Assembly (NCBI GenBank): GCA_021014325.1
Contig: CM037467.1
Coordinates: forward strand, 10,813,273-10,877,272
Reading direction: 5' to 3'
DNA: 64,000 nt
Source: Plazaster borealis
Lineage: Eukaryota; Echinodermata; Asteroidea; Forcipulatida; Labidiasteridae
The notes beneath the pieces were generated by a model that saw only the letters and a program-made list of their open reading frames with translations, made no database searches and was not told the origin of the DNA. Numbering within the stretch: the stretch's first letter is position 1; each line of letters opens with the position of its first letter. A program made the position numbers and the translations under genes. Of the stretch, positions 45,901-57,900 are shown piece by piece.

Positions 45901-48900
45901 TCAACTGACCTGTCTATGCTGTAAGGCCATCAACTGCTGTTGCTGCTGCTGCAGAAACTGTTGGTGCTGCTGCTGCTGCTGCTGCTGTTGCTGCTGTTGC
46001 TGCATCATGATCTGCTGCGTGTGTAGTTGGGCCCGGTGCTGGCTGGTGGGCAAGGGGGCTGACTGGGTCCTGGCTAGGGGTCTGTGGATAGGTCTGGAGA
46101 ATTAAGTTGGGGAGACAAGGGGGGAACACAAACACACAACACCAATGAGAAAGACCGGATGATAGTGAAAGAGGGTGACCCTTGACACCAGGAAGAGTAT
46201 GGCATTGATGATGTCATGATAGTAGGCTAGGATTCTGTGTCGCGTTCAAAAGGAACGTAACCGATGAAGATGGAGTTGAATAGATGAAAGTAAAAAGGTA
46301 GGAAACTAAAGAATAACCAGTAGAGTATGGCACCAACAATTTGAAGATTGTTTGAAGATTATGTTTGAATGATTATGTTGAACAACTGACTCAAAAGGGA
46401 AACAAGACAAACAAAAATGTTCTCTATAGAAGGAAAGATAAAACTAGAAACTAAATTTAAACTATAGAACTACAATCAACATCTATAACTTCACAATTAT
46501 GCAAACTATTCACAGAAACACAACACATAATTGAGAAATTTGATTCATTTAAATGGATGATGTGTGAAAGCAACAAGGTTGGGTCGACAGTGAAAGTGTG
46601 GGGTACAGAGTTACCAAGGTGGTAAAGTGAAGGACAGGTGGTGTAGAGTGGAGGGCGGGTGTAGAGTGGAGGGCGGGTGTAGAGTGGAGGGCGGGTGTAG
46701 AGTGGAGGGCGGGTGTAGAGTGGAGGGCGGGTGTAGAGTGGAGGGCGGGTGTAGAGTGGAGGGCGGGTGTAGGGGGAAGGGCGGGTGTAGGGGGAGGGCG
46801 GGTGTAGGGGGGAGGGCGAGTGGAGGGCGAGTGTAGGGTGGAGGGCGGGTGTAGAGTTGAGGGCGGGTGTAGAGTGGAGGGCGGGGACAGCTGAATAACT
46901 GTGTGGAAAATGGAAGGTCTGTCAGGACAGGGGGGGGGAGTGATAGTTAAGATGGCGAGTATAGGGGTCAGTTAGGGAGTGAGGGTTTGGTGGGAACAGG
47001 TGGTGGGATGAAGGGAGGGGCTCAGCAGCAACTTACCTAATTAGTCTCTGTGCGACGGCACCTCCTCCTATTAAACTCATGGAGTTGGCCTCATGAAGGG
47101 GCATACCCCCTAGCATAGATGGGGGTACAGCGGTGGGTACAATGGAGCCTAGCAAGAGAGATCAACAGAAATTGCCATTAACATTGTTTTCACTGGACAT
47201 TTTTCAAGGCCAGTTTCACTTTCCATTTTTCACTTGGCGTTTCACTACCCTGCTCACTTGGTCCTTCACTTTATATTTCACTTGATAGATTTTGAAAAAA
47301 TATCAACTGCAAAATCTGGGAGCCAAATTTGACTGAAAAGATCATTGAGAGGTTGTTTTTATGATTAAAAAAATAAATAAATTAATAAATAAATTGGGTT
47401 CGGGGGTTTTGTAGGGTCTGGCGAGGACGATCAACAATTTTTTTATGTGGCCTTATAACAATCATGCTCTTGGCTCTTTCTCTGAGCAATCTTACATACC
47501 TGTCTGCACGGTGGGTATAAAAGCAGGTGCAAGGGCAGGTGTTCCAGGGAGGGGGTTCTTGATGCGTACTACGTCATTCATCGGTGGCTGGACAGCAGGT
47601 TGCTGCTGTTGCAAATAAAAACACAAGACACCGTTTGATTATCAAGTAGTAGTCCTCGGGGGATGTTTACTTCCATTCTGTGCACGAGCCAATTTCCTCT
47701 GGAAATTGCATTTCTGACATATGCGATTTGGAGAATGGTCACTAAAGATATGAAAATCGACAAAGGCACGTCCGAACTGATGGCTTTGGCAGTGGCTATG
47801 GCCAGACGGTAAAAAAAAAGGCAAATTCTTCAAGGTTGCTGCAGCACACACAGCCATCGAAACCGGAACCAGTCTACATCAGCCTATACAAATTAACCCT
47901 CCTACACTTGGTAACATTTTCCAGCCAGTTTGATCGACCATTTGATACCAGTTGACTGCATTGGTTGTGTATCTTTGCACAACTGTGCACAGAACCAACT
48001 GTGTACAACGATGCACTGTGTCGATGCATTTACCACATGATATCATATTGCAGGCTGGCATAGTTTATCTATCATTCAAAACCCAGCGCGCGATATTAAA
48101 TGGTCAGACAGTAGGAGGGTTAATCATTATGAGGCTTTTAACATGCGTAATACCTTCGCTGATTCTTTTAAGTGTTCAAGGATTTGGTCTGCTTTCTGCC
48201 TCATGTTGAAGTTCATAACTTTAGTGACCCTTCATCAAAATAAATTCCACGGTTATTCATGTCCAAAATACATCTAGGTACCAGACTTTGATCGTCAAGT
48301 CCAGCAGCTTCCGAGCCTGGGGATCTCCACCGTCGTCTTCTACAACAGAAAGTCGCAAAGCAAGACTGAAGCGAATTGCACATCCCCCCCAACCCCATCC
48401 GCAAGAGTCCATGCTAAATTATTCAAGTCAACCCATGCAACGCGAGGCCATTGCGAGCTCAATCCAAAATGCAAACCATGCAGGCAAGAAATATGGAAAT
48501 GCTGAAGTATACAGACACGAGGCAAGAGGGGTTGCAAAGTGCAGGAGTGTAATACTTGTTCGCTGATGTCTTCGAATCGTACGGCGCCGAGGGACCGACA
48601 CGACCGGACTCGATAACGCCGGCACTGGGCACGCAGGATTTTCTTCTACAGGAGACAGAAGAACAGTCACTATGAAAGGAGTAGTGGGGATACGGGAGAG
48701 GGGAGCGGGGGGAGGGGAGTGTAGGTGAGGGGGAACAGGTGGCAGGATCAAGTGACGGTTAAAGGGATAGTATACATGTATCATAGACCTTTATCATGCA
48801 GCACAACCATCTTTGTCTTGTTCCCTGTAGGCAATAGCAATCACGATCAGTGTTTTTTCTAAATCAGCCCGATAGGGCACTGACTAGTATTTGTTTTCCT

Positions 48901-51900
48901 GCCTCGGTTTGATTTGAATGGAGGTAATACAACAAAATATAAAAAAATGGCCGCACCATAATAAAATTCTGTTGTTGTTTGTTGCTTTTGTGCAAGAGTG
49001 CACTCATTCAAACTGTACAGTTGTCTAGACACAAACACCAGCCACTAATCTGTGGCGAATGAGACACGAGGCGACAGCAGAAACACAGAGTTTGTTTCCG
49101 TTGCTTACGTAGAACTTTCTGGGCACACGCACAATTTTCCAGAGAAGCTTTTTCTTTCAATATCCCATATGAATGTTTGTAACCTCAGTGACTAAAGAAA
49201 ACAGCAATTTTTTTTTTTTTTACCACCAACTTGGCAACGAGGTTCATGTACAGCCACAGGCCTGCCATGATCATGACGACAGTCCCCCTTTACAATGTAC
49301 ATGTAGAAAGTTAAACAGGCTCCATAAAAAAAAAATTGTAGAAATTGGATGCGTTCTGAAATAGGAAAGTAAAGTTGCCGAGATTGCTCAAAGATGTTTT
49401 GGGGTTTGTTTTCACTCACAAAGTTAGGTAGGAATAACAACAGATAGAAACACACAATGAGGAGAGTGAACACAGCAGACAGAGGGGGTGAAAACAAAAA
49501 ATGCAGGACCCAACACCAAACAGGAGGGTGTACGTACCATCTGGGGTGAGTGCTGCGACGACCCACCCGGCGGCGGCAGACCAAGAGAGATGTTGGGAAG
49601 GGACGGTGATGTGTAGAGGTTGACGTCACTTGTGCTGCTGCTGTACATGCGTTTCAGCAGCAGGTAGCTCCCTATGTCCTACATGCAATGAGTAGAATCA
49701 GCGTTGTCAGGTTGGCATGATGTCAGCGCATCAGAGTGAAATGTGTTTTTTTTTGCTTTGGTAATGACGTTGTTATCTCGCACAATAGGCCATATGAGAG
49801 TTGGATTTGAATGTCTGGTACTTCAGACTTTCTTAGTCCCAAGTTACTGCTTTAATTTGAATTCCTCAGACTTGAGACAGTTGCTAAAGCCCGATTCATA
49901 CTTCCTGTGAATGCGAATGCGATGCGAATTTTGAAGGCACAAATTGGCAACGAACAATTCGGAAGAGTTGAGCTGTGCTCAACTGCTGCGAAACATTCGC
50001 AGCGAAAACAGAGCTGTGACGTCAAATTTCACACCACATTTCCATTCGCAGGAAGTATGAACCGGGCTTAAGTAACATGATTGGTGGCAAGCTTTTGCGT
50101 AGTTACATAAGAGATGGCGAACACCCATACACAATTCTAAATAGATGTGTATGGCACAATGGTACCACGGCTCAATTTCATAGAGCTGCTTAAAGCACAA
50201 AAAAAGTAGCTAAACACAACAAAATTATGCTTACCAGAATAACGTTACCAACCAAAGTACCATGTCTTACCAACCAAAGTACCATGTCTTATGTACAATC
50301 TGAGACTAGTATCCTGCTTATTTTTGCTTAGCAGAAAGTTGATAAGCATAATTCTCTGCTTACGCAGCTCTATGAATTTGGACCCCGGCTTTGCCCATCT
50401 GGACGTTGCTATTCAAAAAGTCCGAAGCATTGAATCAAGTCGTTGTACCAGACATTAATCAAAATCTACCTCGCAAACGGCTTATTCCAACACTTTAGTT
50501 ATTGGCTAGTGTTAACAACTGTGTACTGACCAGCCTGCGATGCAACGTTTACCATTCACACATGTTTGAGGGGCTCCGTGCAAAAGATGTTTTAAGCAAA
50601 GATTTGAAGCTTTTGTTGAAAGTGAGAAATGAAAGAGTTTACGGGGGAAGACCACCATGTAATAATCTCTTCTTGAAATAAAGTGGTGGTTCTTGGAGGA
50701 ACTAGAGGTGAGATGCATCTCGACATTTCAACTGTTCCGTCTTTAGGAGAACATCTTTTCCGTCTTCAGTCTTCCGACGAAAAGAGAACACCGTTCAAAA
50801 TCGTTGAGAGTCATCTCACCTCGGGGTCACAGAGCCACCAATTAAATGCACAGTTGGGATAGTTTTAGGAAGGAAACAACATTGCTGCAGCATTTCATGA
50901 AGCAATATTTTGTCAAAAATCTGCCCAAAAACCAGATGAATAAGCGAACACACTCCTATTATCTTTAAAGGGATTGCATACGTTTGGTAATTGGAACCCA
51001 CTGTTTGTTTCAATTCTACATAGTTGTAGAGATACACCATAAAACTAACCTGTGAAAATTTCATTTCAAAAGGTAGTAGCGTTTTTGAGATATTGCCAAA
51101 AATCTGGAGCGGTTATGTCCACACAGGAAGAATAATCTGCAATTGGAGTTCACTATCTGAGAAACGTTACTGCAGTAACACTTCTCAGATTGAAATTTTT
51201 GGGGATAAAAACTTATATCTTTTTCCATAACCGCAGTACTTTGTAGTGAAAAGTTTCTCAAAATGCATTATACTATCCAAAGCTGCTGTACTTCTTACCA
51301 AGTTGATTTGTGACAGGAAAAAAAAATAATAATAATTAAGAGTCTCTGCGATAAAAGAACACTGAAACGCAGAACATTAGGTTAGTTGCATTTTAAAGGC
51401 AGGATGTACTTTTAATAATTACCCCACAAGTGAATGACCATAAAAACTTACTTGGTAAAGAGCACTGGAGAGCTGTTGATATTACAAAACATTGTTAGAA
51501 ATTGACCCCCCTTTGAAGTAGTTTTAGAGAAAGAGGTAAATTTGAATCTGAGACAGGCTTCAGGCATGAAGCCTTTCTCAGGTATCTCAAAGCACAAAAA
51601 TCTATGCAACAAGGGTGTATTTTATTGTCTTGCAACTTCGATGACCAATTGCCCCCAAATGTTCACAGGTTTGTTATTTTACGCATATGTTGGGATACAC
51701 TGAGTGAGGATACTGGTCTTTGACAATTACCAAAAGTATACCCTGCCTTTAAAGCACATGTGCGTTTAGAAATAGCTGTATATCTCATGGCGCATTGTTT
51801 GTTCACCGAATCGACTACACACTAAACCCTCAAAGGAAAAGCTGACTGGACTACCTTCAATGTCGGTTCAAACATCAAGATATTATTTTCTTGAAAAAGG

Positions 51901-54900
51901 GAAAAACCAACAAAACTACCTTCAAACATCAAGATATTATTTTCTTGAAATAGGAAAAACCTGACAAGACTCCCTTCAATGTCAGTTCAAAAATCAAGAT
52001 ATTATTTTCTGGAAAACAATCCTCACTGGGGTAAAAAAACACACACAAAAAAACCCACATCAAAACAAAAAATCAAATCAAACCCCTTTAAAATAATAAA
52101 GAATTTCAGGCCCCCTAGCTATTAATTAACACTGACCCCCCGATGCCATACAATCCATGGTAATTATGGCCCTTCAGGGCAATCTGGCAGAGAGAGTCAA
52201 TGATGCAGCATATGTAGATGTCCAATTAGGGTTGTTATGAGAATGGACTGGCACGTACGCCAAATGTAATGAGGGAAACCCTTTCAAAATCATGTTTTGT
52301 TTTTTTCTGGTTAAGTTGGACGTTGTGCTTTGTCCATTTCGGGGTAAAGACAAAGTCCGTGTGCAACGTGACTATAGCTACTGGTTTCAGCAGATACTGA
52401 AACCAACTTTGGCCAATCAGTGTTTGTTGGTATCACCAACTGACGAGCTACCAACATTTGCATCTTGCAATCAGGGAGATTTTGTACATCAATCAGGGAG
52501 ATATTTAGAATTAAATTACACGGGTACACACCGACCCCAAATCTTAAATGTCAAGAGTAAGATGAATCTCGTCCCAGCAAAAATTGCTTAACAAATATTC
52601 TGCTTAGCAAAATATTTGCCAGGCACCAGTCACAGATGTTACATGTGACATGGTATTTTGGCTGGTAACCTTATTCCGTTCAGCATAATTTCATTGTGCT
52701 TAGCTACTTTTTGTGCTCAAGCAGCTCTATGAAATTGAGCCAAGGGCTTAAATTCTTAGAGCTGCTTAAGCAGAAAGTATTGCTGAACAAATTTCTGCTG
52801 AGCAAAAATGTGCAGGATACTAGTCACAGATGTTACATGCGACATGGTATTTTGGCTGGTAACCTTATTCCGTTTGGCCTAATTTTGTTGTGCTTAGCTA
52901 CTTTTTTGTGCTTATATGGGCCCCTGTTACAATATTTTAAGGACTACCTACAGAGAAAGGTCACAGTAGCATCTTACCTCGGGCATGGCCGCTGCTCCGA
53001 TTCCATTCGCCCCGTCACCTCCACTGAGGGGCGAGCTTGGTCCTGAACCAGGGGCACTACTCGAAGGAGATGTATCCACTGTTGAAATTTTAACAATTCA
53101 AAAGCACGCAAGGTTAGAGACAATTCACGTCATCCAGCCGCCATCTTAGAGGTAATACGATGACGAAACAATGAAAATGCACAGATTTGTTCGCACAGCG
53201 CACAGCATCGGCCAATGAACAACCTCCCTTTGACATCTAGGCGAGGGCGCCCTACTCAAATGACATCATTTGCATAAGGTCTATTGACTCATTATGTAAA
53301 TCCCGAGCGCAAAAATATGGCCTACATAATACAAAACATGGCCATCAAAATATGGCCTACAAATTACAAAATATGGCCATCAAAATACAAAATACGGCCT
53401 ACAAAATACAAAATTCGGCCTACAAAACGTGGACAACGAGAATAGTTTTGGGCAGCCATACCGGTTAGAGGTTTTCTCTTCAGGCTTCCGGGACCGTCTC
53501 GCCGTCGTGGGAGGGGGCTCCCGTGACTCCGCCTCTCCGTCACCTTCTCCTTCAAGCGAGACCGCACCTTCAGATTGGAGTCGGATGCTAAACAGAAAAA
53601 ACAAAGCACACATTGTAAGAAGTAAAACAAAAATTGATCAATGGGAAAAATCGATCAATGGTAAATTTTGTTTGTCCTGTACCAGTGTTTTCTTGCACTA
53701 TTGGAACCATAGTGTTAGCCAGAGGGGTGTCTGGGTGTCTTTTGGACACCCTGTTTAAATTTGACCACCCTTTTTTATCTGTCATTTACATGTGTCTGTA
53801 TTGTAAGTGAACAATTTGGACACCCAGTTTTTAAATTTCCAGCAAACTTTGACACCCTTTTACCAAATCCTGGCTAAAACTTTGATTGGAACATGAACGA
53901 ATTTACACGCTTGCTGCAGACTTTAACTCTGGCATTTTGTATAAAGTTGAGTCAACATCATTGGTAGGAGATGCCCGTGATACCTATAAACAAAAATGCC
54001 GGGTGCATTTGCCACCAGGTATGCCAGAAAGCACTGGTAAAAGCCAACAACTCGAAAATACAAAACTCGCAGATTATCGTTTGCAGAGATGAGACTCTAC
54101 TAAAATTCATGACTAAAGTCACTCTGACTGGTTGAATTCAATCAAATTTGCTTGAAATCTGGCTTCTACCCGTTTGAAAGAAGACAAAAATCACACAACC
54201 CTTTTTCAATCAGTGAGTGTAACAAGGGCATATGATCAGGATGCTAATTAGGTCTCTGATGTGTACTGAGCTAAAGTGGATGACAGGTCACGCAAAATAT
54301 AAACGGACTCATGTTGTTTTTTTCGGCCTCAGGCCGCCACCAGGGCCAAATTTTGTAAAGCTGCTTAAGCACAAAAAAAATAGCTAGCAAAATTATGCTT
54401 ACAAGAATATGGCTACCAGCCAAAATACCATGTCCAATGTACCATCTGTGACTGGTATCCTGCTTACTTCTGCTTAGCAGAAAAGTTGTACAGCAATATT
54501 TTCCCGCTTAAGCAGCTCTACGAAAATGGGCTTAGCATCTTCGTAAGACTCACCTGTTTTTCTCAGCGGGAAGTTACTGTCGTACTGTCCAAACATGGGT
54601 TGGTAGTGAGCGGAGATATTATGGGGTGGCGAGTGGTGCTCCATGGACCCGTGGGGACTCCGGTTGGCCATGGACCATTGGCGGTACGCCTGGGGCGGGG
54701 AGTGATTCATCCCTCCACTCGCTGCCAGCTCCGAGCGCTGTTTGCGATCCAGGAGGAACTTCTGGAGTTTTTCTTTGACTTCTTCGGAAGGGTTAGCACC
54801 TGGCAAAAAGCATACATATATCAAAGCACAATTCCATGAAGCTGCTTAGCACATACAAAATCCTGTTACCAAGAATCAGGTTACCGGCTAAATTGTCTAA

Positions 54901-57900
54901 TGAGGTGCCTAAAGTTGTGTCTGGTACCCAAATATATTTAAGATAATATTTTTAGATAATTTAAGCTTAGCAACTAACTTTGTTAAACATTTATGTTTAA
55001 GCCTTTATGTGGGGTGTCATGGCCGAGCGGTCTAGGGCGATGGACTCAAGTTCTGTAATTAACAGATTGTGGGTTCGAATCCTGGCCTGGTTAGTCACGA
55101 CATTGCATCCTTGAGCGAGACACTTCATCACAATTGCTTCTCTTAACCCAATGGGTACCAGAGTGAGAGCTGGGGAGTAACCTGCGATGGACTGGCAGCC
55201 TGTCCAGGGGGCATAGAAATATTCTCAGTCGTTTAATGCCAAAGAAACCGGGTATAAACACCGGCCTGATGAGCCATATTGGCTCGGGACAGATTTTGCT
55301 TCTACTTTTACTGAATTATTTTCACATAAACAACCGTTGGTGACAGAAATGTTTGACCAATCAAGCGTGAAGCACACTATCTTACACAACAGCCCCTGCG
55401 CTGAGCTCAGGGGTAAATTTTTCCAAACTCCACAATTATCCTGACAATTCCTTTTCAGAGCAGAGCAAAAAAGTAAACTTTCTTGCTTATTAAAAAACAA
55501 ACTCCCGACAATGACACAACAACGAAAAAAAACACACATAAATGAGACAAAATCGATTAACCATCAAATAATCTGCTCGGCCTAGTCCCGTAAACAAACA
55601 AACAAACGTGTCAGCTGTTAGATGAAACAGCCATGAGCTCAAAAACTAAATCGACACAATCATGACACGTTGGTGAATACAACCACAAAAATCCATACGT
55701 GTCAAAAATCTTCTTCTTTTTTTTCCTAACAACTTCTCGTGAAAAATCAAACAGCATTAACAGGTGGGTGGCAAGGCCGTAAGCAACAGATAAAAATAAA
55801 ATTGATCGCGAAACTCTAAATAAAAATATCCAGATCAACTCTATATTTGGGTTGCGTTGGCAGTTGTGATAGTTCTTGGTCGGTAAATAACAGCACTGTT
55901 TTGGTCTAAACATAAAATACTCAAAGAGGGAATTAGAAGGACAAAAAAAAGAGAAGAAGAAAATTGAACACCCAAAAATAAGCTCTGGATAAATTTAGCA
56001 TGTCAGGATTCTTACAAATTTATTTCTGGGTTCTTTTTTTAATAAGAGAATAATATCTATTTTGAGCTTGCAACTACATTGTAGCATGATTCCTATTTTT
56101 AATATTTTTAATATCCGTTGGGTATTAAGAGTGCTTTAAATGTTGATTGTAATTCTTTAGCCAGTAGCTAAATTTCAAAAAGCTGTTTAAGCAGCTACCA
56201 CTATGGCTATGGCTGTTGCTTAGGATGTTACTAAGGACATCCTATACTTCATTGAATGATGATGCGGCGATCCAGCTGTAGCCATAGCCGCAAAATCGGA
56301 CACGGCCTTAGTTCCCTTCGTACTCTTCCTAATGCAAACAAATTTTGTCAAGACATATTTTCCACAAATTATCAACTTGAGGACGTGATGATTTGCGACT
56401 TACTTGGTTTGTCCTTCTTGGCCAGTAGTTGCTTCAGTTGCTGCTGCTTGGCCTGCTGCTTCTGGGCTTCCAACTGCTGTTGCTGCTGCTGCTGTTGCTG
56501 CGCTAGGATCATACGATCGTGCTGGATTTGTTGCTGTGGTGCAAAGTGGACATTTTGAAACTGTAAGACACAAAGTTGCCCGGAGTGTTAATCGAACCAA
56601 CCGGTGTTAAGGTTGGCTGGTTGAGAAAAACAAAAACTAAAAAACATGCCAAAACGAATGTTTGGGAAAGCGGGCAGGAGAAAAGGGTGAAACCAAGAAT
56701 CAAATTCCTGTATGTTAGTCAACATAGCATGCAATGGACAAATTTATCAATCTATATAAAGAACTATTCAGAATCTCAGAGCAATCAAGAAAGAGCGAGA
56801 TTTGTGTACTAGTAAAATCTTCTGACAACCACCATAAATTGAAGAAGAACTTTGTACAGCTTGTACCTCACAAATGAAGGTAAGCAAACTTTTGTGCTGA
56901 GTAGAGCAGAAAAATATGCGTACAGCAAAGGTGTATTTCATAAACGATCAAGCGATTTGGCTGTTTATGTGAGTCGTAGGTATCAATCATTTGCTTACTA
57001 CATGTAGAACCGCCGGCTAGTTAGCTTGACCTTTGCTTTGCTGACGATAAACAGTGGTTATGAAAAACAAACTATGCTAAGGATCGCTCTGCAAGCAGAA
57101 ATATGTCTGCTAACATGGCGGCTATTGGCAGAATTTCTATTTCATAAACACTGCTAACTGTAAGCAAAGCAAAAGGCGCGCTAACTTGCCGGCGGTTTCT
57201 GTAAGCAGACGAGTGTCGCAATACTGCAAATCCAATGTGAAAGCGCAAATGCGGTGTCGAATCTTCTCGATCGTTTATGAAGACAAACTTTTGCTTATGC
57301 GTGGGTTTTTTCTGCTATAGCAAGCAAATTGCTTTATGAAATTGACCAAATGCCTGCACAGCAAAAAGGTGTCGATAAGAAAATACAAAATAAAGTGAAA
57401 TTTAGGGAAGATCTGCCAATCTCTTCGGATGAAATTTCTGTCCAAGAACTGGGAGGAATTTGGTATCAATTTATATCTACAGGTTACTGTGACCATCAGG
57501 GGACCCATTTCACAGAGCTGTATAAGCAGAAAAGTATTGCTTCAGAATTTCATTTGCTTAGCAAAAACAGTCAGGGAACCAGTGATGTATATTAAAAAAT
57601 AGTGATGGCTGGTAACCCATATTTCTGCTAAGCAATATTGTGCTTAACCGCTACATGATATTGGACCCTGGCTTGAACATCAGAATGGCATGAAAGTAAA
57701 TACCCGTATCAGCTCATGCTGCTGCTGCTGGTGCTGTTTGGACAGTTGATCCTGCCGCTGCTTGAACTGACTGATGAGGAGCTGCTGCTGCCACTGCTGC
57801 TGCTGCTGCAGTTCGATCAGCTCGTGCTGCAGCTGCCTGGCCGCCTCCGGGTTGAGCCGGCCTGGGGCCTCGCCGGGCCCGGCTGGCACTTGGCCGCTGG

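Noticed and set aside
46627..46836. Open frame with VEGGCR repeated
   Set aside because: Six residues equals the 18-bp minisatellite unit; a repeat artefact.
55020..55090. Possible tRNA-Leu or tRNA-Ser gene
   Set aside because: A and B boxes are present but the acceptor strands do not pair and the sequence continues into a shared SINE body; same reasoning for 4358-4440 and 40972-41050.
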